DNA of 11,484 bases from an uncultured Enorma sp. Lineage in GTDB: Bacteria; Actinomycetota; Coriobacteriia; Coriobacteriales; Coriobacteriaceae. The DNA lies in the NCBI GenBank assembly GCA_905210055.1, contig CAJLVH010000051.1, positions 1 to 11,484 of the forward strand, in the 5' to 3' direction. Made by a program: the position numbers and the translations under genes. The notes under the pieces were generated by a model. It was given only the letters and a program-made list of their open reading frames with translations. It was not told where the DNA came from and did no database searches. Below are positions 6,172 to 11,484 of this stretch, one piece after another (the stretch's first letter is position 1; every line of letters begins with the position of its first letter).

Positions 6172-7371
6172 ATGGCGCAATCGAATACCACCGGAAGCGC
6201 GCTCGTACACCTGCGCGAGGCGCTCGCCCAGCGCACCGGCACCCGGGCATGCGATTGGCACCTCGTCTTCAAAGCCCGCTACGGCATGCGCGAGGTCTTC
6301 CGCACCCTCCGCGAGGTGCGCGGAGAAGGGTGCGTGGTCACGACGCTCTTCACCGGCTGCACCGCGGCGGACTCCATCGTGGCGTCTGGTCTCGCGCCCG
6401 CATACGCCGATATCGATCCTGCGACGCTCACCGTCGACGCTCAAGCGCTTGAGGTGGACGAGGATGTGCGCGCGGTGATCGTGCAGCACTCATACGGCAT
6501 GATCGATTGTGCCAAGACCGCTGCGTGCGCCGCAAAGGCCCATGCCGCCGGGGCGCTTCTCGTCGAGGACAGCGCTCACTGCGTTGCCCGCATGGCGCGC
6601 GACGCCGCAGGCAAGCCCATCGCCGACATCTCCATCCATTCGATGGGCATCGAGAAGCAGCTCGGCGTGGGGTTCGGCGGAGCGATCTGGGTGAACCCCG
6701 CCATGGACGATGCAGGCCTCTACGCCGCGCTCACCCGCGCCTTCGAGACGCTGCCGCCGCTTCCCGAGAAGATCGACGCCGCCGTTCGCCGCTATCGCAA
6801 TCAGAACCGGGTACTCGCGCATCTTCCGCGCGCCGTGAGCGGGCAGGCGAGGGCGCATCTTGCCGCAACAGGCCGCCTTGAGCTGCCCGTTGCGGACATG
6901 GAACGCCGCGGCCGCCTCCCCTATCCGTCTTACCTGCCGAGCGAGTGGATCGCGCAGAGGATTCTCGACGGCCTCTCTTCGCTCAACGAGGACGAAGCGA
7001 ATCGCATCGCGTGGACGAAGGGCTACCTCGAGGCGCTGGAGGGGCTTAACGGCATCGAGATCCCCGAGGCGGCACGCACCGTCGCTCGCGAGCAATCGCT
7101 CATCCGCTTCCCTATCGTGCTTCCCAGCGAAGCCGCAGCGGATCCGCTCATCGCGGAGCTCCGCGGCAGCCACCTGTATTGCGTCGACTGGTACCGGATG
7201 CCGTTCTACCCCGGTGCATTCGAGCTCGCACCCTATAACATGTCAGAAGGCGATCCGCGCTACCAAGACTTCTTCAAGCGCTACGGCGGCATCGTGGGGC
7301 TTCCCACCGATATCGACATCGCGCGCCTACCCGATGCGGTCGAGATCGTCCGCCGCCACATCCAAGCATAA
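6172..7371 (+). CDS. DegT/DnrJ/EryC1/StrS-type PLP-dependent enzyme
   Basis: This is a 399-aa fold-type I PLP enzyme. Family landmarks are the cofactor-binding loop VVTTLFTGCTAADSIVASG (55-73), the YADIDPATLTVD segment (78-89), VEDSAH (131-136) with D133 expected to contact the pyridine nitrogen, and HSMGIEKQLGVGFGGA (156-171) with K162 as the Schiff-base lysine. Classical members transaminate keto-sugar nucleotides. The canonical GEGG after the lysine is GFGG here and the C-terminal half diverges, so the substrate may not be a sugar. The start ATG has AAAGG about 8 nt upstream. The gene lies 64 bp after the Asl-like ligase, with no terminator seen between, so the two are probably one transcript. 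In enterococci the D-aspartate ligase is paired with an aspartate racemase. A PLP enzyme in that position could make the ligase's amino substrate, but this is inference. It ends before a strong inverted repeat. Confidence 0.85.
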   Translation: MAQSNTTGSALVHLREALAQRTGTRACDWHLVFKARYGMREVFRTLREVRGEGCVVTTLFTGCTAADSIVASGLAPAYADIDPATLTVDAQALEVDEDVRAVIVQHSYGMIDCAKTAACAAKAHAAGALLVEDSAHCVARMARDAAGKPIADISIHSMGIEKQLGVGFGGAIWVNPAMDDAGLYAALTRAFETLPPLPEKIDAAVRRYRNQNRVLAHLPRAVSGQARAHLAATGRLELPVADMERRGRLPYPSYLPSEWIAQRILDGLSSLNEDEANRIAWTKGYLEALEGLNGIEIPEAARTVAREQSLIRFPIVLPSEAAADPLIAELRGSHLYCVDWYRMPFYPGAFELAPYNMSEGDPRYQDFFKRYGGIVGLPTDIDIARLPDAVEIVRRHIQA

Positions 7372-7412
7372 AACCCGCTTTCTGCGCAGCCCATTCGATC
7401 TCGCCGCACCGT

Positions 7413-7448
7413 CTCCCATCATGTTCTCAATTAACAACATGATGGGAG
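7413..7448. terminator. Perfect 13-bp inverted repeat between convergent genes
   Basis: The arms CTCCCATCATGTT (7413-7425) and AACATGATGGGAG (7436-7448) are exact reverse complements around a 10-nt AT-rich loop, CTCAATTAAC. The stem can extend two more pairs outward through a G-U. It lies in the 99-bp gap between the ends of the DegT-type gene and murJ, where a bidirectional terminator is expected. Neither flank has a U-tract, so it could instead be a protein site, an mRNA-stabilising stem or a dispersed palindrome. Confidence 0.5.
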
Positions 7449-7470
7449 GCAGCCCGGTCGACGCTCCAAC

Positions 7471-9129
7471 CTAAGCCCGCTTGAGCAGGCGGGAGATGCG
7501 GCGGAAGATGCCATCGAAGAAGGGTGATTCAGAGACGCCCATCATATACGCGACGCCGAACGACGCCACGATAGCCGGAATGCCGGCCCCCGCAACGAAC
7601 AGGATGCCCATGAGCGTACCGCTCGGCTCACCGAGAACGAAGGTGAGCACGTGGAGCACAACCCAGCCCACGGCAGAGCCCAGAATGCCGAAACCGAAGG
7701 CGCGGAGACTCGGCGCCACGATGGAGCGCAACCCGAATGCGCCGATCTCGCGGCGAATCGAGATGAGCGAGATCACATCCACGGCGAAGAAGAGGAATGT
7801 CGAGCTCAACGGCACGACGTAGAGCCCGTAGATCGGCGTGAGCACGATGCAGAACGCCACTTGAATGACGGCGGCAACCACGCTCGCAACCATGTAGATC
7901 TTCATGCGCATGAGCGACGAGCACACCTTCTGCAGATACGTCGACACGCCGTAGAACGGCAGCGCGAGCGACTGCACCTGAAGGTAGGTTGCCGTGAGCA
8001 TCGCGTCCTCCGCATCGAGACCGCCAAGGATCGCGACGAGGTAGGGAGCGAACGTCATGAGCAGCAGCATGCAGGGAATCGTGGTGAAGCCGACCTTGCG
8101 GATGCCCGAAGCGACCGTGCGGCGGTACGCATCCATGCGCTCGGCGACACGGTAATTCGAGAGCTCGGTGAACAAGGCTGTGGTGATGGGGATCACGAGG
8201 ATGGAATAGGGCAGCACGTACCACACGCGCGCATAATACGAGATCGCGGCGCCGTTTGCGGTGACCTGGAGCGCACACGACGACTGCACGGCGTTCGTGG
8301 GAAACGACGAGAGCATGATGATGAGCGTGGGGAGCCCGATGGTGAGCGTCTCTTTGATGGCCGGATCGTGCAGATCAACCCGGAACCGCAGGCGAACGCC
8401 GTGCCTGCGCAGCGCAGGCAGCTGGATGAAGACCTGCGCCGCAACGCCGAGCGGATTGCCAACAGCAAGGATGATGAGCCCCTCGAGCCAACCCACGACG
8501 CCACCCTTCACCAAGAAGGCATAGAGCGAGAACGAGGCGATGGTGATGACGTTGTTCACGATGGGAGCCGCGGTGCTCCACCAATAATCGCGCTCGGCGT
8601 TGAGCACGCCCGAGATCACCGACGACATGCCGTAGAGGATCACCTCGAAGGCAAAGAAGCGGAAGAACCAGACCGCGAGCTCGAAATCAAAGGCTGCATC
8701 CGCCCCTGCAGACTGCGTCCACACGATGGGCGCGGCGAAGATGAGGCAGGCCACGGAAAGGACGCCCATGACGATGAGGACGAGCGAGAGCAGGTTCGAA
8801 GCGTACGCTGCCGCCCCCGTACGGCCGAGCTTGCCGCGCACCGAAAGATATACCGGTAGAAACGACGTGATGAGCATGCCACCCATGACGAGCTCGTACA
8901 GCATGTTCGGCAGATTCGAGGCGACGGTATAGCAGCTCGCCACCGACATGAGTGCGCCGGAAAGGGCGTTCGCCTGCGCCATCGTGCGACCGAAGCCGGT
9001 GATGCGGCTGATGATGACGAGCAGGCTCGCGCCATTCGCCTTGCGCGATACGAGCTCCTCGACCTCTTCCTCGGACTCTTGGCCGGGAATCGGCACCGCG
9101 GTCTCACTCCTTGGTTCGAGCTCCGTCAT
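7471..9129 (-). CDS. murJ: MurJ/MviN-family lipid II flippase
   Basis: MurJ moves lipid II across the cytoplasmic membrane during peptidoglycan synthesis. This 552-aa member has an acidic cytoplasmic N-terminus of about 30 residues. Its first helix carries SRITGFGR (41-48), whose two arginines correspond to the conserved pair in helix 1 of Escherichia coli MurJ. Next comes ASNLPNMLYELVMGG (70-84), the family's hallmark PN segment. The LLRR seen in proteobacterial MurJ is replaced by MLYEL, which I associate with actinobacterial members. Hydrophobic segments continue to the C-terminus, consistent with about 14 membrane helices, and the protein ends in a basic tail. The ATG at 9129 has GGAG only 3 nt upstream and a stronger GGGGAGG 12 nt upstream. 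An ATG nearer that site opens a four-codon frame that stops across the murJ start, so start-site coupling is possible. It lies 89 bp after the NlpC/P60 gene. Confidence 0.93.
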   Translation of the reverse strand: MTELEPRSETAVPIPGQESEEEVEELVSRKANGASLLVIISRITGFGRTMAQANALSGALMSVASCYTVASNLPNMLYELVMGGMLITSFLPVYLSVRGKLGRTGAAAYASNLLSLVLIVMGVLSVACLIFAAPIVWTQSAGADAAFDFELAVWFFRFFAFEVILYGMSSVISGVLNAERDYWWSTAAPIVNNVITIASFSLYAFLVKGGVVGWLEGLIILAVGNPLGVAAQVFIQLPALRRHGVRLRFRVDLHDPAIKETLTIGLPTLIIMLSSFPTNAVQSSCALQVTANGAAISYYARVWYVLPYSILVIPITTALFTELSNYRVAERMDAYRRTVASGIRKVGFTTIPCMLLLMTFAPYLVAILGGLDAEDAMLTATYLQVQSLALPFYGVSTYLQKVCSSLMRMKIYMVASVVAAVIQVAFCIVLTPIYGLYVVPLSSTFLFFAVDVISLISIRREIGAFGLRSIVAPSLRAFGFGILGSAVGWVVLHVLTFVLGEPSGTLMGILFVAGAGIPAIVASFGVAYMMGVSESPFFDGIFRRISRLLKRA

Positions 9130-9158
9130 CTTCTCCGCATACCTCCCCTATACATGAC

Positions 9159-9183
9159 AGCGCCCCCGTCAACCGAGGGCGCT
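9159..9183 (-). terminator. Hairpin between the NlpC/P60 gene and murJ
   Basis: On the minus strand, AGCGCCCTCG and CGGGGGCGCT form a 10-bp stem with one G-U pair and a 5-nt loop, in the 89-bp gap upstream of murJ. It is not followed by a U-tract (GTCATGTAT follows). It could be a weak terminator or attenuator that reduces murJ read-through, or an mRNA-processing or stabilising stem. Confidence 0.4.
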
Positions 9184-9218
9184 GATCCGAATCGAGCTGC
9201 GCGCGGGCGCCGCCAGCC

Positions 9219-10367
9219 TTATACCGGCGAGCCGCCGCCGGCGAAGTTTCCGCCCGTGTAGAGCGTGCTCACCACGACGCCAACACCCGGCGAGGAAGCA
9301 TGGACATACTGTCCGCCACCGATATAGATGCCCACGTGGTAGATCGCACTACCGCTGCCGCCATGGCCCCAGAAGACGAGATCGCCCGGCGAAAGGTAGC
9401 TCGTGCTGTACACGAGATGGCCTTTCCCCGCCACGATGTTGTACTGAGCCTGCGAGGAGTGGGTGATCGAGATACCCATCTGGCCGTAGCAGTAGGTCAC
9501 CAGGCCGGAGCAGTCGAATGTGTTGGGTCCTGCGGTCGCAAACACGTAGCCCTTCCCCTTCTGCGCGAGCGCTATGTCGACCACGCTCGAGGGCGCATTG
9601 CCGGAATCGGTGTTCGAGGAATCATTGTTGCCGCCGCCGTTGCTGTTGCCGCCGCTGTTATCGGCATTCGAATCGCCGTTGTTCCCCTGCTCTTCGCGGT
9701 CGGCCTGCTCGGCCTCCTGACGCGCAGCCTCCTCGGCGGCACGGCGAGCTTCCTCTTCGGCAAGCTGCTGCTGGAGCTCGCTATCGAGCCCCTCGTAATA
9801 CGCCTGCTGCTCGGAGACCTTCGCCTGGATTTCGGCGGTCTTCTGCTCTTGCTCTTCGACAAGCTGCTGCTGCTCCGCCTCCTGCTCGGCGAGGTCCTCG
9901 CGGCGCTGCTGAAGCTCTTCGCGCGTCGACTTGACTTCCTCGACGAGCTCGGAGTCGTAGTCGATCATGCGGTTGGCGTAGTAGAACCTCGTGACAAGCT
10001 CTTCGAAATCGGACGCGCCCACGATCACGGAAAGCGGGCTGCTCGACGTATCCTGCTTGTACGATTCGGCGAGACGCTCGGAGAGCTTCTCCTGCCCCTC
10101 TTCGAGCTTCACCTCGAGCTCGGCGATATCGTCCTCGGTCTGAGCGATCTCATGCTGCGTGCTTTCGAGATCCTGCTGGAGCTGGTAGAGCTCGTTGCTC
10201 GCAGACTCAAGCTCGTTGGCATATTGGGTAAGCGTGCTATACGCCTCATTGACCTGCGCCTGAAGCTCGCTCGAAGGGGTGGCGAGCGCAGAAACCGGGA
10301 ACGTACCCAGTGCAAGAGCAGCGGAAACGAGCAGCGTGAGAGCCCGTGAGGTGTGTTTCGAGTGCAT
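9219..10367 (-). CDS. Secreted coiled-coil NlpC/P60 (C40) peptidoglycan endopeptidase
   Basis: This is a 382-aa exported wall hydrolase. An N-terminal signal peptide has basic residues, a hydrophobic core (about 9-24) and a likely signal peptidase I site after VSALA (residue 30). Residues about 33-105 and 138-226 are two Glu/Gln-rich coiled-coil stretches separated by a short break (SPLSVIVGASDFEEL). A low-complexity Asn/Gly/Ser linker follows (about 228-260), then a C-terminal NlpC/P60 domain (261-382). The catalytic Cys is C286 in FDCSGLV, with H344 in YHVGIYIG and H356 in YVHASSPG as the other active-site positions. The layout resembles CwlO/PcsB/RipA-type DL-endopeptidases, which cut stem peptides and are often controlled through their coiled coils, for instance by FtsEX. 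No ftsEX is in view. The start at 10367 was chosen for AGAGGA 9 nt upstream. An in-frame ATG six codons earlier has no ribosome site and would add residues before the signal peptide. Confidence 0.92.
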   Translation of the reverse strand: MHSKHTSRALTLLVSAALALGTFPVSALATPSSELQAQVNEAYSTLTQYANELESASNELYQLQQDLESTQHEIAQTEDDIAELEVKLEEGQEKLSERLAESYKQDTSSSPLSVIVGASDFEELVTRFYYANRMIDYDSELVEEVKSTREELQQRREDLAEQEAEQQQLVEEQEQKTAEIQAKVSEQQAYYEGLDSELQQQLAEEEARRAAEEAARQEAEQADREEQGNNGDSNADNSGGNSNGGGNNDSSNTDSGNAPSSVVDIALAQKGKGYVFATAGPNTFDCSGLVTYCYGQMGISITHSSQAQYNIVAGKGHLVYSTSYLSPGDLVFWGHGGSGSAIYHVGIYIGGGQYVHASSPGVGVVVSTLYTGGNFAGGGSPV

Positions 10368-10400
10368 AGGGGAAGATCCTCTCATTCGCTAACAGCCATA

Positions 10401-10406
10401 ACTATA
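10401..10406 (-). promoter_or_regulatory. Possible -10 element for the NlpC/P60 gene
   Basis: In the 125-bp gap between ybaK and the NlpC/P60 gene, the minus strand reads TATAGT here, about 34 bp upstream of the start codon at 10367. No convincing -35 is seen at 16-18 bp, so the assignment is weak. Confidence 0.3.
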
Positions 10407-10492
10407 GCAAGCACACCGAACACCGAGCCCGGGTTTGGAGATTCTTCAAGCTATAACCAAAGCACCTTCACAGAATGCCTGTGGACAAGATC

Positions 10493-10981
10493 CTATCGCG
10501 TGATCGCGGCGACGATGGCGCCGGTGAACGCCACGAGGTCGTCCGGCGCGACGGCGAGCCGCACGCCGCGCCGGCCACCGGAGATGTAGATTTCGTCCCA
10601 CAGCTCGCAGGTCTCGTCGATGATCGTGGGGAAGCGCTTCTTCATACCTATGGGCGAGCATCCCCCGCGCATATAGCCCGTCACCGGCACAAGGTCGCGC
10701 ACGTGCATCATGCTGAGCGCCTTCTCCCCCGCCACGGAGGCTGCGCGCTTAAGATCGAGCTCTTCGGCAACGGGTATGCAACACACCACATGACCGCCGC
10801 TGGGCTTCTCGGTGACGAGGGTCTTAAAACCTTGACCGGGATTCTCGCCGAGCTGCTCGGCGACATGGATGCCCGAGAGATCGCTCTCATCGACCTCGTA
10901 CGTTTGAACCTCGTATGCGATGCCCGCGCGGTCGAGCTCGCGCATGGCGTTCGTCTTCTGCAGCTTCTCCCGTTTGGCCAT
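10493..10981 (-). CDS. ybaK: YbaK/EbsC-family aminoacyl-tRNA deacylase
   Basis: This is a 162-aa protein of the YbaK/ProX editing superfamily. The founding member hydrolyses Cys-tRNA(Pro), and related members deacylate other mischarged tRNAs. Family landmarks are the N-terminal helix and strand (residues 9-29), FKTLV, and the signature GYMRGGCSPIGMKKRFPTII, which matches the YbaK pattern with G-G-x-S-P-x-G-x-K-K-R. Full family length is preserved. The ATG at 10981 has AAGGA 5 nt upstream (10987-10991). A 30-codon upstream extension in the same frame is not supported by homology. It lies between uvrA (128 bp) and the NlpC/P60 gene (125 bp) on the same strand. The gaps are large enough that separate promoters are possible. 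Exact substrate specificity cannot be read from the sequence. Confidence 0.9.
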   Translation of the reverse strand: MAKREKLQKTNAMRELDRAGIAYEVQTYEVDESDLSGIHVAEQLGENPGQGFKTLVTEKPSGGHVVCCIPVAEELDLKRAASVAGEKALSMMHVRDLVPVTGYMRGGCSPIGMKKRFPTIIDETCELWDEIYISGGRRGVRLAVAPDDLVAFTGAIVAAITR

Positions 10982-11109
10982 GGACGTCCTTCCCCGGTAT
11001 ATGCAATCGCCCCGTTCCCGCCATTTGGGACGGAGGTTATTGGCTGGTGCTTCCCCGTCGCGTGCAATCAACCCCGCGACTTGTTTACATGGCGCGGTTT
11101 TCGCACACG

Positions 11110-11484
11110 TTACTTTGCCTGGCGGGCACGGTCACGTTCCAGAATGGGCGCTAGGAAGCGACCCGTGTAGCTCTCTGGGCAGGCGGCGACCTGCTCAGGC
11201 GTACCCGAGACCACGATGCGCCCGCCGCCGGAGCCGCCCTCAGGCCCCAGGTCGATGATGCGGTCGGCCACCTTGATCACGTCGAGGTTATGCTCGATCA
11301 CGAGCACCGTGTTCCCCGCGTCCACCAAGCGTTGAAGCACGTCGATGAGCTGGCGCACGTCCTCGAAGTGCAGGCCCGTGGTGGGCTCGTCCAGGATGTA
11401 GAAGGTCTTGCCGGTCTGGCGGCGGTGCAGCTCCTTGGCGAGCTTCACGCGCTGCGCCTCGCCGCCGGAGAGCGTCGTGGAGGA
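11110..11484 (-). CDS. uvrA: UvrABC excinuclease subunit A (UvrA), C-terminal 124 residues only
   Basis: UvrA is the ABC-type damage sensor of nucleotide excision repair. The window contains the end of its second nucleotide-binding domain. The visible parts are the ABC signature LSGGEAQR near the window edge, Walker B TFYILDEPTTGLH, the H-loop VLVIEHNLDVI, and the usual C-terminal run DLGPEGGSGGG to SYTGRFL before a TAA at 11110. The reading frame is open to the right edge, so the start and most of the gene lie outside. The tail ends in a short basic stretch (ERDRARQAK), an ordinary length for the family. Confidence 0.97.
   Translation of the reverse strand, partial: SSTTLSGGEAQRVKLAKELHRRQTGKTFYILDEPTTGLHFEDVRQLIDVLQRLVDAGNTVLVIEHNLDVIKVADRIIDLGPEGGSGGGRIVVSGTPEQVAACPESYTGRFLAPILERDRARQAK

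Noticed and set aside
5187..6272. Minus-strand 361-codon frame opposite the ATP-grasp gene
   Set aside because: It is antisense to a well-conserved ATP-grasp protein, spans into the next gene, and has no domain of its own.
7651..8859. Plus-strand 402-codon frame opposite murJ
   Set aside because: Its charged composition is a complement artefact of the hydrophobic MurJ codons, and it has no ribosome site or domain.
9300..10349. Plus-strand 349-codon Leu-rich frame opposite the NlpC/P60 gene
   Set aside because: It looks membrane-like only because it mirrors Glu/Gln codons of the coiled coil. The minus-strand gene has a signal peptide and catalytic motifs.
11000..11109. Short CCGCG/CGCGG inverted repeat after uvrA as a terminator
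   Set aside because: It has only 5 bp, a long loop and no U-run, so it is not distinguishable from chance in GC-rich DNA.

Overview
The window is GC-rich (about 60% or more by eye, not counted) and densely coding. It looks like a chromosomal segment of a high-GC Gram-positive bacterium. The MurJ variant, which has a YELVMGG-type second helix pattern, the U73 discriminator on the tRNA-like gene, and the mix of FemAB, D-Asp-ligase-like and NlpC/P60 proteins point to Actinomycetota. My best guess is class Coriobacteriia (Collinsella/Olsenella-like). That placement is inference from protein flavour and was not tested by a search.

Layout. Positions 1-2547 (minus strand): a FemAB-family aminoacyl-tRNA-dependent peptidyltransferase followed 12 bp later by uvrC, which runs off the left edge. 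Positions 2617-2764 (plus): a short autonomous unit divergent from femAB, with a consensus TATAAT promoter, an irregular tRNA-Thr(CGU)-like gene and a GC-rich hairpin. Positions 2847-4589 (minus): a 580-aa polytopic membrane protein of unrecognised family. Positions 4775-7371 (plus): a promoter, then a two-gene unit encoding an ATP-grasp ligase of the D-aspartate ligase type and a DegT/DnrJ/EryC1-type PLP enzyme, ending at a perfect 13-bp inverted repeat. Positions 7471-11484 (minus, in transcription order): the C-terminus of uvrA, ybaK, a secreted coiled-coil NlpC/P60 peptidase, and murJ.

Theme. Apart from the nucleotide excision repair genes at the two ends (uvrA, uvrC), most of the window concerns peptidoglycan. 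It holds a tRNA-dependent side-chain transferase (FemAB), an ATP-dependent side-chain ligase (Asl-like), a PLP enzyme that could supply its substrate, a lipid II flippase (MurJ) and a wall-cleaving endopeptidase (NlpC/P60). The most interesting element is the tRNA-like gene. It keeps a perfect acceptor stem, CCA and the main threonine identity bases. It has lost one of the two D-loop guanines (G18/G19), carries U at position 37, has a U31-U39 mismatch and has an extra base in the T stem. It sits back to back with femAB, a family that consumes aminoacyl-tRNA. Staphylococcal non-proteinogenic tRNA-Gly species offer a precedent for a tRNA diverted from translation to wall synthesis. This is a hypothesis; a decaying tRNA gene is the main alternative.

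The longest stretch without a gene is 4590-4862 (273 bp). It is a divergent promoter region. No insertion sequence, phage gene, CRISPR array or origin was seen.
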